Shown here one piece after another: positions 56,297 to 64,000 of a DNA stretch of 64,000 bases. The notes beneath the pieces were generated by a model. That model was not told where the DNA came from, did no database searches, and saw nothing but the letters and a program-made list of their open reading frames with translations. The DNA is taken from positions 1,635,536 to 1,699,535 of the forward strand of contig OY811978.1 of assembly GCA_963681505.1 (NCBI GenBank). The letters are read 5' to 3'. This DNA comes from Eunapius fragilis. Taxonomy: Eukaryota > Porifera > Demospongiae > Spongillida > Spongillidae. Within the stretch, counting starts at the first letter, position 1. Each line of letters opens with the position of its first letter. A program made the translations under genes and the position numbers.

Positions 56297-56575
56297 GTTT
56301 CATTTTTCGCCGGTACTGGTCCACACCCCTCTTGTAAATTCTCGTTCTAGCTGGGCCTAGTTTAGGTTCAGTGTAAGGGGGATAAGTACATTGGCTTCAC
56401 TCCCCTATCCTAGCATGACACCCAACTAACGCCCCCCATTTTCTAACCCTAACCCTAACCCTAAGTGACGCCAATGTACTTATCCCCGGCCCCTTACACT
56501 GAACCTAAACTAGGCCCAGCTAGAACGAGAATTTACAAGAGGGGTGTGGACCAGTACCGGCGAAAAATGAAACGC
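56297..56575. mobile_element. Foldback element with telomere-like loop
   Basis: Arms of about 100 bp start GCGTTTCATTTTTCGCCGGT and end with the complement. Inside they carry GGTCCACACCCCTCTTGTAA, CTAGTTTAGGTTCAGTGTAA and GGGGATAAGTACATTGGC. The loop (about 56396-56471) contains CTAACCCTAACCCTAACCCT (56443-56462). Confidence 0.75.
56443..56464. repeat. Interstitial telomere-like (CCCTAA)3
   Basis: Three perfect tandem CCCTAA units (the animal telomere motif TTAGGG on the other strand), with partial units at both sides. It lies in the loop of the foldback, not at a chromosome end. Confidence 0.8.
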
Positions 56576-56588
56576 ATTCCCTTGCATT

Positions 56589-56716
56589 TGTAACGAGACG
56601 CTGACAGATCATAAATTGTGTGTATACCTTATACGCATGCGCTAAATTAATGACATATAAAAATGCGTGTATGCTGATACCAATCACTTCTTTGCTGCAG
56701 TCAGGTGGTCATTACA
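56589..56716 (+). repeat. Inverted copy of the provirus 2 LTR (128 bp)
   Basis: TGTAACGAGACGCTGACAGA to GGTGGTCATTACA, equal in length to 49792-49919 and in opposite orientation. The bases just outside, CATTCCCTTGCATT, are the complement of the host flank at 56908-56921, so host sequence was copied along with it. Confidence 0.85.
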
Positions 56717-56731
56717 TTGCTCTCTGGACCA

Positions 56732-56889
56732 ATGGCGCAAGCAAAGCGTCCCCTTATTTCACCGGACGCGTACTCTGGCGACACCAGCTGGACAGACTGG
56801 GTTGACCATTTTGAGGCAACGGCCTTGGTGAACGGCTGGGATAATGCTGCGAAGCTAGTCTGGCTACCAGTCCGGCTTACAGGTAAAGC
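56732..56889 (+). pseudogene. Gag N-terminal fragment of provirus 2, inverted
   Basis: Follows the inverted LTR by 15 bp. It reads M-A-Q-A-K-R-P-L-I-S-P, then SGDTSWTDWVDHFEATALVN and AKLVWLPVRLTGKAQ, a typical gypsy Gag start. It stops at 56889 where the opposite-strand LTR tip begins. It carries the beginning that the minus-strand gag-pol lacks, with a gap between the two pieces. Confidence 0.75.
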
Positions 56890-56890
56890 T

Positions 56891-56907
56891 CAGTCAGCGT
56901 CTCGTTA
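56891..56907 (-). repeat. Terminal 17 bases of the original 5' LTR
   Basis: TCAGCGTCTCGTTACA ending at 56907 is the outer tip of the minus-oriented 5' LTR. It marks the true right border of the provirus before the AATG duplication. Confidence 0.75.
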
Positions 56908-56911
56908 CAAA
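56908..56911. repeat. 4-bp target-site duplication, right
   Basis: AATG, partner of 49788-49791. Confidence 0.75.
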
Positions 56912-57224
56912 TGCAAGGGAATGCACAATATCTGATGCTGTACACGAGAATTTAATTGACTGTCTCGAGAAAACACCTTGCGGATTCTCTCTGAAGCATT
57001 CCCATTCGTATTACTACCAGATACAAACTCAACTCTTCATATGTGAAGCAACATATGCTGACTTGGTTGTTTGGACAACCAAAAATTGTTTCATTGAAAG
57101 GATCATTTCAGAATATGGCTTCTTCATTGAAATAGTTGGGAAGGTTAATGAGATGTATTATTATGGCATCCTTCCAGAATTAATCATATCCAGAAATGAG
57201 CGGTCAAAGGGAAAAGCTAATTAA
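56912..57224 (+). CDS. YqaJ nuclease exon, 3' part
   Basis: Continues the exon cut at 49791 in the same frame: A-R-E-C-T-I-S-D-A-V, then CLEKTPCGFSLKHSHSYYYQ, IQTQLFICEATYADLVVWT and FIEIVGKVNEMYYYGILPEL, ending at TAA 57222-57224. HSYYYQIQTQL (tyrosine/glutamine helix) and ADLVVWT are the closing motifs of the YqaJ fold. The separation by about 7.1 kb of provirus makes production of the full protein unlikely. Confidence 0.8.
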
Positions 57225-58084
57225 TTCGCGGTTTGCGAATCAGCGAATATTCCCGTATATTTTCCCATAGAAATGTATGGGGTCCTTCAATACCAAGCAC
57301 ACCAGATTTTTCTCAGCTTTTGCCAAAAGAAATTGTTTGTATACTACATTTGTAGTGGGGTCGCCGTATTTTTCCTATTTAAGGTTAGGCTTCCCTAGGA
57401 TTGTCATAACATTGTCCTCAATGTACAGGTAGTCAATGGAAGCGTTTCTCATTACAATATTCCACGGCCATTTGTGTCAACACCTTAACGATTTCCTATT
57501 TTGCCAAGAGAGAAACACATAGTTAGTACATCGAAGAACTATATTATACATTGAAAACTAGGTCTTCCAATTTAAAAATCGGCTTCCATAATTGGAAGAA
57601 GTATTCCATATTGAATCAGTATGTTGTCTCCGTCTCGTGCCCTCACAATTGTACGTACACAACGAAAAGTTTTCACGTCGGTACAGGCCCGTTAATTATC
57701 ACATAACGGTACATCATTGTAATACAACCTGGTACGGCATCGCGAGGAATGACATATCGGGACGATGCAGTTTGTACAGACAGGTACAGGATGTAATTAC
57801 AGTCTGATATTACTTATTTACATCCTGTATCATTACACAATGCCATATTGTTCCCATGTGTTGACAGCTCCGTACCGACTTGTAGGGCACGTGACATTAC
57901 CATGTTCTGTTAATTCTATACGCATTCTTGTATTGTACACTACATGTAATAGTATACGTACTCGCGCGTGATTACTATATGCAAGTTTTAGTTCAAATAC
58001 ATTTGAAATGGCTGCAATACACTTTCAAATGGTGATATCGATGTTAAGCTATAATATTCCCGTTATTGCTGACTACTGTCGGTA
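57225..58084. other. Spacer, no recognised gene
   Basis: Short inverted GTAC-rich stretches (57700-57790, e.g. GGTACAGGATGTAATTACAG facing TACATCCTGTATCATTACA). No coding region recognised. Confidence 0.4.
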
Positions 58085-58104
58085 TTAGGGACTGGTGGTG
58101 CTGG

Positions 58105-58175
58105 TGCTTCATCAAGTGCTGGTCGGGCCCTACCACCGCGTTAGGTCGACCAAACGCGGTGGTAGGGCCCGCCCT
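58105..58175. repeat. Inverted repeat with GGGCCCTACCACCGCG
   Basis: GTCGGGCCCTACCACCGCGT faces ACGCGGTGGTAGGGCCCGCC across TAGGTCGACC. Related to 35466-35540, which shares GACCAAACGCGGTAGTAGGG. It lies about 70 bp upstream of a first exon. Confidence 0.65.
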
Positions 58176-58243
58176 TCTAGTGCCAGCCGGTAGTCCTTGC
58201 GTAAAACGTAAAAAAAGAAATTCCGGTCAAAATTAATTTCAAA

Positions 58244-58258
58244 ATGGATGCTGGCAAG
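58244..58258 (+). CDS. First exon of C2H2/transposase-like gene, copy 2
   Basis: ATG-GAT-GCT-GGC-AAG then donor GTGAGT, phase 0. It joins the zinc-finger exon at 58333. A very short exon, supported mainly by its donor and the frame of the next exon. Confidence 0.45.
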
Positions 58259-58332
58259 GTGAGTGCGAGGGTGAGTGTTTGATCCGTTTGCCCAATGCGA
58301 GTTGTTGTAAGTATTTGTTTGTTTGTTTGTAG

Positions 58333-58419
58333 CCCTTTTATTGTGATACATGCCAGAAAGGCTTTGATTTGAAGTACAGACTTGATCGGCGTTTTGAAGT
58401 GCTACGCATCGATCTCTAG
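58333..58419 (+). CDS. Zinc-finger exon of copy 2
   Basis: Acceptor TTTGTTTGTAG, phase 0. It reads P-F-Y-C-D-T-C-Q-K-G-F-D-L-K-Y, then R-L-D-R-R-F-E. The first two zinc ligands (C-x2-C) are there, but the first histidine position of the decayed copy (D-R-H) is Arg here. The frame reaches TAG at 58417-58419. A phase-0 donor-like GTGCTA inside the exon could avoid the stop. Confidence 0.5.
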   Translation, partial: PFYCDTCQKGFDLKYRLDRRFEVLRIDL

Positions 58420-58766
58420 CGGAAAGCTTGTCAATCGTGACACAACAGTTACACGTCGAATCCCGTGCCGAGGTATTTACGTGATTCAAGTTTATACACT
58501 TATTGGTTCACATATCATAGGATACCCTTGCACTCGATGATGATGTTCGCGTAGAGCCTCCATTTCTCCACATCATTCCATAGAGACAGAGGACCATCAG
58601 ACAGAAGAACTGCTTTACATGTGGGGAGAGACTATAAGGCCTGGTCTCAGATGGCTCTCTTTATTATAAGCCCCTACCTCACAGAGGGACATCAAAAGTT
58701 TTGTTGGCACTGTCAAAAGTAAGCCGTATGAGTTGATAGTATAGTTATACACTTTGTACTTTGCAG

Positions 58767-58889
58767 GTATTTCGCATTGCATATTGCGATTTCTTTGACC
58801 CTGCTGAGGCAGACACTTTGCAACAGACTTGTGTGGGGTTTGTGCATACCATAAGAGACTTCATGCCCTCCCTCTTACGAAAGCAGAAG
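58767..58889 (+). CDS. Middle exon of copy 2 (VFRIAYCDFF...)
   Basis: Acceptor TACTTTGCAG, donor GTACAT, phase 0. VFRIAYCDFFDPAEADTLQQ followed by CVGFVHTIRDFMPSLLRKQK is homologous to VFKNIHCDRFCPEKAELFHS of the copy at 16936-17129. The downstream HLLLH segment is frame-shifted here (LLHLVESMDQLYP in another frame), so this copy may also be damaged. Confidence 0.55.
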
Positions 58890-59222
58890 GTACATTACTT
58901 CATCTTGTCGAGAGTATGGACCAACTTTATCCTACAGTGCCGAACAGTAAATACATCTGTCCATCTTTGTGTATGATTTTGTTCACGAGTGTGTTTGTAT
59001 GTGTGTGTGTGTGTTGTGTTTGTTTTAGTGTGGTATACAACACATAGCATGGACATCCCCAGGGCCCCCCCCCCCAACCCTTCGGTACTGAATGACCTCC
59101 CCCCCCCGTCCTTCATGACTGAATGATGCCCCCCACTCCCCTCCTACATTTGTGGCGGAGGACTGTTTAACAGCAATGAAAGGTTAGACATCTGATATTT
59201 GTATCCATTCATTCAACTCCAG

Positions 59223-59333
59223 CTTTACACAGATGCAGTAAAGGTGTTAAAGACCTTTACAAGTGCAAGGTCCATTCCAAGCAAGGTTTTGAAAGCAGAG
59301 CGAGATATTTATAAACCTGGAACAACACGTATG
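59223..59333 (+). CDS. Exon of copy 2 (LYTDAVKVLKTF...)
   Basis: 111 nt, acceptor TTCAACTCCAG, donor GTGAGT, phase 0. It reads LYTDAVKVLKTFTSARSIPS then KVLKAERDIYKPGTTRM. No named domain. Confidence 0.55.
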
Positions 59334-59391
59334 GTGAGTTGTAATCTATGTATTGAAGTTGATTTTATGCGTATATATAAATTACGTCTAG

Positions 59392-59610
59392 GCTACATCG
59401 TATAATGGAAAACTAAACCATCTCAAGCTTCATGCTACTGTAATTGATGGGACTATTGAAGAACTGCAACAGCTCGAGACTCCCTATAGTGTCATCACAC
59501 ACATGGGCAGTATGGATGACAACGTACAAGAGTACAGAGCAGTCGTCTCCAACTGTTCAGAGCTGGTCAATTCGGGGGACTATGTTGAATTGCTCCCACC
59601 ATTCTGTGAG
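59392..59610 (+). CDS. Exon of copy 2 (SVITHMGS...SELVNSGDYVELL)
   Basis: 219 nt, acceptor ACGTCTAG, donor GTAAAA, phase 0. TPYSVITHMGSMDDNV and SNCSELVNSGDYVELLPP correspond to APVSTVGNAVMG and SKLVKVGDFVYY in the 228-nt exon 16321-16548. Confidence 0.6.
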
Positions 59611-59701
59611 GTAAAAATATCAATTGTTCAGAATTTTGTTTTGTTCATATGTACATGTAATATCCCAGTTCAAATATGGTCAGCTACTGACTACATTCAA
59701 G

Positions 59702-60007
59702 CTCAAGTCGGGTCGTACCCTTTGCCTGGTACAAGGCTTCTTGGCAGTGCATCTACCTAATGGACAGCCACTCCTGAATGAGTACGAATGTCCACTTTTC
59801 ACCCTGTCACGGTCGCTATTTACTGTGGATAGCACAAGGATTCAGAAGGCAATTTCAATGGTCCATGAATGTGGAAACCACTGCAAGTTTGAAACGGCTG
59901 TAATTCTGAACACTGTAGAACGGGAGCAAGTGGCAGACACCAAGCTTGTGTTTGTACATGACTGGACACAGCTGCTGTATTGCCTTAATGTGTATTGTAT
60001 TCTTTAA
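59702..60007 (+). CDS. Terminal exon of copy 2 (SMVHECGNHCKF...YCLNVYC)
   Basis: 306 nt, acceptor CTACATTCAAG, phase 0, stop TAA 60005-60007. It reads LKSGRTLCLVQGFLAVHLPN, then SMVHECGNHCKFETAVILN, VEREQVADTKLVFVHDWTQL and LYCLNVYC. The cysteine/histidine spacing (H-E-C-x3-C ... H-D-W ... Y-C-L-N-x-Y-C) looks like a metal-binding end conserved in this multicopy family. No counterpart was found next to the copy at 16.3 kb. Function unknown; transposon origin is likely from copy number and decay. Confidence 0.6.
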   Translation, partial: LKSGRTLCLVQGFLAVHLPNGQPLLNEYECPLFTLSRSLFTVDSTRIQKAISMVHECGNHCKFETAVILNTVEREQVADTKLVFVHDWTQLLYCLNVYCIL

Positions 60008-60339
60008 AAGTTATAACAACAGTCGCAATGAACTTTGTCATTGAATTAGAGTTACGGTATATTTAAGTCCATATAAGGATTTCATCTGCTTGTGTACAGG
60101 TTGTTTACGGCCCTGTTGCAGGTTGTTACTGGGTCGCTACAAGTTGTTAGCTACAGCATATATCAGGGTTGGTACCATTCGGGCGTGTACCGAGTAGTTT
60201 TACACTGATCGTATCAAGCCGGTAAACATCCTGTTGCAGGCTGTATACAGCCCTGTACCGAGATCAAACTTATTGTTGTGTACGTCGCAACAGCAGTTGA
60301 CATAGAGCAAATGACACAGAGACCAATACAGAGACCGAT

Positions 60340-60440
60340 TTGGGACCGGAAGTCGACACAGAGACCGATTTGGGCGTGATCCCACCAGAAGTCGGATACT
60401 AGTAACGTACGGCAGGCAGGCAAGCTGGGAATGATAAATG
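60340..60440. repeat. Direct repeat, copy 1
   Basis: GACCGGAAGTCGACACAGAG, GATTTGGGCGTG, GGATACTAGTAA and GCAGGCAAGCT recur in the same order at about 61070-61155. Confidence 0.65.
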
Positions 60441-60850
60441 TTGTCTCATTCCATCGTAACGATGGGGAAATTGACATCTTCGTAGCAACCCGAGGCTGCT
60501 AAATTTTGCCTTTAGCCTGCGACGTGCACGTAAGTATTAGTTCAGCGCCACACTCGGATCACGTGCCATCCCCCTGATAATTATCGCGCAACATCACAGT
60601 TATAAATTCAAAGCTTCTGGGGGCCCCTATGGGGGGAGCATACAACGCTCCACACAAGGAGTTGTGAGGAGCGTTGTACCAGAAGCATTGAATCTCCATT
60701 CGTTGTAACTATGTCGGGGGGATGGCACGTGATCCGAGTGTGGAGTTGAGCTAATACGTACGCACGTGTACGTCGCAGGCTAAAGGCAAAATTTAGCAGC
60801 CTCGGGTTGATACGACGATGTCAATTTCCGATCGATGGAATGAGACACTA
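60437..60850. mobile_element. Foldback element (~414 bp)
   Basis: The left GTCTCATTCCATCG...GAAATTGACATCTTCGTA...CCCGAGGCTGCTAAATTTTG...CACACTCGGATCACGTGCCA pairs with the right arm in reverse order, ending GATGGAATGAGAC. Arms are about 130 bp with small mismatches, around a loop with a smaller hairpin (AACGCTCC...GGAGCGTT). Confidence 0.7.
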
Positions 60851-61260
60851 TTTATAATTTCATTAAGTTAATACTTATGTACGTCTAGTTAGTCTCGCAA
60901 GCCAGGACGTACGGGCTACGGAGGACTGGGGCCCTCGTCCCAGTTCTGCTTACGTCGAACGTACAATAACTAAGTACGTTAATTAGGCTTGCAGCAGGGA
61001 GATGTCAACTTTACGCAATATGACGTAACCATATGACATACTTATATGACAGTTCGATTTGGGCGTTGCCCTGGACCGGAAGTCGACACAGAGACAGATT
61101 TAGGCGTGGCCACACCATACATAGGATACTAGTAATGCACAGCAGGAAGGCAAGCTTATGTCTCGTAGTCTCAATTCCATGGTCCTGTCTCATACATTTT
61201 TGTGTCACATAGCCTCCACTACATGCTCCTGTCCCATGCCCTTCCTTCACTGTAAATTCT
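60851..61260. other. Spacer with direct repeat copy 2
   Basis: Contains the partner of 60340-60440 (about 61070-61155). Otherwise no gene seen. Confidence 0.45.
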
Positions 61261-61376
61261 GATTGGGGGGGAGGTGTGGTTGAGTTAAATCACAGGCGTA
61301 ATTAATTTACTCTCTGAAACCACGGATGGACCATATTTTAATTTCATCTGCATGTCACACCCTTGCAGCTACAGGT

Positions 61377-61378
<2 letters not shown>

Positions 61379-61422
<44 letters not shown>
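61379..61422. repeat. (AC)n microsatellite
   Basis: About 22 AC dinucleotides. Confidence 0.9.
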
Positions 61423-61423
<1 letters not shown>

Positions 61424-61499
61424 ATTAACATCCATAACTCCCTACATGTGTGTCTCTTAACCTCCAGTACATGGTACTGTATTGTAGCCTACATTTTTG

Positions 61500-61660
61500 T
61501 GTGGGGGGGTTCATACATCTGTGCGTGCAGAGCATAAATCCCAACTAAAAAGAAGGGTTGCTATCAGCACAGCAGTGGTTTTAAACTCGACCACACCTCC
61601 CCCCACTCTGAACTTATAGAGAAGGAAGGGCATGGGACATGAGTGGAGGTTATGTGACAA
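61500..61660. repeat. Dispersed repeat, copy 1 (AGAGCATAAAT...)
   Basis: TACATCTGTGCGTGCAGAGC, AAAAGAAGGGTTGC, ACTCGACCACACCTCC and CCCACTCTGAACT recur at 63303-63405, and in part, inverted, at 63925-63990. Confidence 0.65.
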
Positions 61661-62211
61661 TACTTTAACTCGCATGTCACACCCCCTTGCAGATATATGT
61701 AAACACACACACATTAACACTTACACATGTACACAAACCTCACAGGCTTGCGTCTCGCAGGACTGCATGGATCTCATAGCTTCCACTACATGTCTCATAT
61801 CCTCCCCTGAATGCCCAAGCAGGTCTCCTAGGACCCCAAGGGGGGGGGGGGGGGGGGGGGAAGATGAGCCTGTACCCCTGTACCACTTACGTTCCCCCCC
61901 CCCCCCCACACACACACACACCTTATGCCACTCCCCCTCCCAAATCAACCACTGCTTTGTGTCTCATCGTCTTCCACTACAAACTCATGTGACCATGCCC
62001 TTGACAACCTTCACACACTGACTAACACAAATCATTCATGCTTATGCTTCTCCATTACATGTTCCTATCTCATGCCTGCATTAAATGCTCATGTCTCATA
62101 ACCTCCACTGTGATGTCCTTGTCTCACTATATATGGTGAAGCCATGGAAGTTTGAATGCTACATTCTCAGGGTGCTTGTCTATATAAACTTTAGTACATG
62201 TACGATCTACC
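61661..62211. other. Low-complexity spacer with poly-G and poly-C
   Basis: Poly-G at about 61843-61860, poly-C at about 61895-61907 and short CA tracts. No gene seen. Confidence 0.5.
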
Positions 62212-63075
62212 ACATCTGATCTGATTGGGCAGCAATAATAAAGGCTTCCCATTATAGCCTGCACACATCTCTATAAATCCTTGAACTTACAGAACTTACT
62301 GTTCAGTAAGGACCATGTGAATGGTACCATTGAGGGACGAAAAGAGTCACATCACCTTTGTACATGCACACACACACCACACAACGCACACTGAACTTGA
62401 GCACATAGTGAAGGGGTCACATGAGCATGTAGTGGAGGTAATGAGACAAAAGCATGTAGCAGTGGCGGATTTAGGATTTGGGAGGGTGAGGGCACAAGGT
62501 ATGGGAGGTCCATTCATACTGCAACTGGGGGGGGGGGGGGGGGGGGGGGGGGATGCTGTAAGCTTGCCCATTCGGTGAGGCTTACCATGGTGCCTTCACA
62601 TGGATACACTGGCTATGGTGCCTTCACACATGTCAAGGCACCATAGCCAGTGCATCCATGTGAAGGCACCATGGTAAGCCTCACCGAATGGGCAAGCTTA
62701 CAGCATCCCCCCCCCCCCCCCCCCCCCCCCAGTTGCAGTATGAATGGACCTCCCATACCTTGTGCCCTCACCCTCCCAAATCCTAAATCCGCCACTGCTA
62801 CATGCTTTTGTCTCATTACCTCCACTACATGCTCATGTGACCCCTTCACTATGTGCTCAAGTTCAGTGTGCGTTGTGTGGTGTGTGTGTGCATGTACAAA
62901 GGTGATGTGACTCTTTTCGTCCCTCAATGGTACCATTCACATGGTCCTTACTGAACAGTAAGTTCTGTAAGTTCAAGGATTTATAGAGATGTGTGCAGGC
63001 TATAATGGAAGCCTTTCATGTACAGGTACTTGTATTGACTGTGAAATTATTGCTGCCCAATCAGATCAGGTGTAG
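62212..63075. repeat. Large near-perfect palindrome (~860 bp)
   Basis: The left arm (from ACATCTGATCTGATTGGGCA) and right arm (to TGCCCAATCAGATCAGGTGT) are complementary for almost their whole ~400 bp, including GCCTGCACACATCTCTATAA, GACCATGTGAATGGTACCAT, CACATCACCTTTGTACATGC, a poly-G/poly-C run (62527-62551 versus 62707-62730) and CTGGCTATGGTGCCTTCACA. The centre is at about 62629-62636 with a few unpaired bases. The right arm has about 35 extra bases near 63018-63050. Mirror-image frames on both strands result from the symmetry. Confidence 0.88.
62459..62485. mobile_element. hAT/MITE-type end sequence
   Basis: AGTGGCGGATTTAGGATTT resembles the widespread terminal sequence CAGTGGCGGATCCAGGATT of non-autonomous hAT elements. 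Variants occur at 62780-62800 (inverted), 63464-63482 and 63721-63740. Confidence 0.45.
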
Positions 63076-64000
63076 GAGACGGGCCACACAAGCATGTGAA
63101 CTTAGTGCAGGCTGCTATGAGACACTGTAGGCTAGCATGAGACATAAGTATGTAGTGATCTATAGAGGCTATGAGACACGAGCATATAGTGCAGGCATGA
63201 GATAGGAACATGTAGTGGAGGCTATGAAGCACAAGCATGAATGGTTTGTGTTTGTCTGTGTGACATGCTGTTGAAAAAAAAAACAATATGGAGAGTGGCT
63301 AATACATCTGTGTATGCAGAGCATAAATAAATAAAAAAGAAGGGTTGCATTTTACCTCCAGCTTGGCTTTAACTTGACCACGCCTCCTCCCCACTCTGAA
63401 CTAGAGCACATGGTCAAGGGCATGGTCACATGAGCATGTAGTGGAGGTGATGAGACACAAAACAGTGGTGGATTCAGGATTTGGGAGGGGGAGGGGGTGG
63501 GGGTGGGGTGGGCACAAAGTGTGAGAGAAGTTCACAGCAAGGGGGGTGGAGGGAATGCTATTAGCTCTTCCATTGGGTCCGTAGCTAGGGATAGAGGGGG
63601 GGGGAACGCTGAAAGCTCGCCTATCATGTGAGGCTTTGCCCATATGCCTTTTCAATTATGGTATTCTTGGCATTAAAAATCTCATAGTAAAATACAATGG
63701 ATACTTTTTAAAATTGTAACAGTGGTGGATTCAGGATTTGGGGGGGGGGGGGCGGCCACAAGGTGTGAGAGGGGTCCCCATCTAGGGAGTGGTGAGGGAA
63801 CACTTTAATTATAGTGAAGGAATTGTATGGGGAGGAGGCTATGAGATGCAAAAATGTATGAGACAAGACAGTGTAGTGGAGGCTATGAAACACAAGCATC
63901 TACTGCAGGGCTGAAAGCAACCATTCTTTTTAGTTGGAATTTACGCTCTGCATGCACAGATGCACAGATGCACAGATGTATGAACCCCCCACCATACATT
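63076..64000. other. Repeat-rich spacer
   Basis: Loose repeats of GTGGAGGCTATGAGACA(C/T)AAGCAT, dispersed repeat copies at 63303-63405 and 63925-63990, and two AGTGGTGGATTCAGGATTTG ends. No gene seen. Confidence 0.5.

Larger units (their letters stand above)
49792..56907 (-). mobile_element. Ty3/gypsy provirus 2, inserted in the YqaJ exon, with nested insertions
   Basis: The element runs from the 3' LTR (49792) to a 17-base 5' LTR tip (56891-56907) and is flanked by AATG duplications. The gag-pol frame occupies 49952-54478. The 5' part of gag, most of the 5' LTR and the leader are not in their expected place. Instead 54479-56890 holds spacer, a Mutator-like element, a foldback and an inverted LTR-gag piece. 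The provirus cannot be intact. The gene it entered reads through the junction in frame when the insertion is disregarded. Confidence 0.8.

Noticed and set aside
56443..56464. Possible chromosome end (telomere)
   Set aside because: Only three units, enclosed in a foldback and followed by coding sequence.
62321..62936. Two identical proteins encoded on opposite strands (MVPLRDEKSHITF...)
   Set aside because: They are mirror images produced by the palindrome and consist of CA-repeat and poly-G translations.

Overview
The window looks like nuclear DNA from an early-branching animal, most likely a demosponge. This rests on intron-split genes with GT/AG boundaries, Ig-like and fibronectin-III (FN3) surface-receptor exons in symmetrical phase 1, multicopy genes with DPEKKK/RRRYEEDLE-type repeats, metazoan Ty3/gypsy, hAT and Mutator-like elements, and very abundant micro- and minisatellites. 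There are no bacterial operons, and I recognise no tRNA, rRNA or CRISPR locus. The species assignment is an inference, since no search was run.

Region 1 (1-13.7 kb, + strand) is most of a type-I membrane receptor gene whose 5' end lies outside the window. Exons encode FN3, short linker, Ig-like, FN3, linker, Ig-like, two Pro/Ser/Thr linkers, a transmembrane helix and a cytoplasmic tail with three tyrosine motifs that resemble ITIMs. The introns carry three copies of one duplicated block and four arrays of a ~48-60 bp minisatellite, and one intron holds a reverse-transcriptase relic. Region 2 (20.3-24.5 kb, - strand) is a compact, convergent paralogue: one Ig-like exon, one FN3 exon, and a terminal exon with the membrane helix and tail. 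Between the two genes lie foldback elements, a hairpin-shaped pseudo-exon copied from the Ig-like exon, another RT relic, and a decayed gene (16.3-18.9 kb, -) that starts with a C2H2 finger. A second member of that multicopy family sits at 58.2-60.0 kb (+).

Region 3 (25.9-42.2 kb) is built from a dispersed cassette family. A ~300 bp 5' module occurs at 25.9, 27.1 and 34.1 kb, with a diverged inverted relative at 19.4 kb. It sits in front of different coding sequences: a lysine/arginine-rich 45-bp-repeat protein and a small two-exon gene followed by an acidic, proline-rich and RG-rich protein. The cassette tail carries a ~297 bp perfect foldback. One tail copy is split by a 2340 bp hAT element with an 8 bp target duplication. 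A tandem (TG)n satellite occupies 30.2-31.8 kb.

Region 4 (44.4-57.2 kb) is a nest of insertions. A 5'-truncated gypsy element (44.4-47.9 kb, -) precedes a SWIM-finger plus YqaJ-nuclease gene (48.3-57.2 kb, +). The last exon of that gene is split by a second gypsy provirus (49792-56907, -) flanked by a 4 bp target duplication. Inside this provirus sit a 1281 bp Mutator-like element (9 bp target duplication, ~100 bp inverted ends) that carries a fragment of the GPI-anchor gene PIGN, a foldback element with telomere-like repeats in its loop, and an inverted copy of the provirus 5' end.

Region 5 (60-64 kb) is non-coding and rich in palindromes, including one of about 860 bp. Overall, two receptor genes and some multicopy genes are embedded in a landscape shaped by repeated insertion, duplication and inversion.
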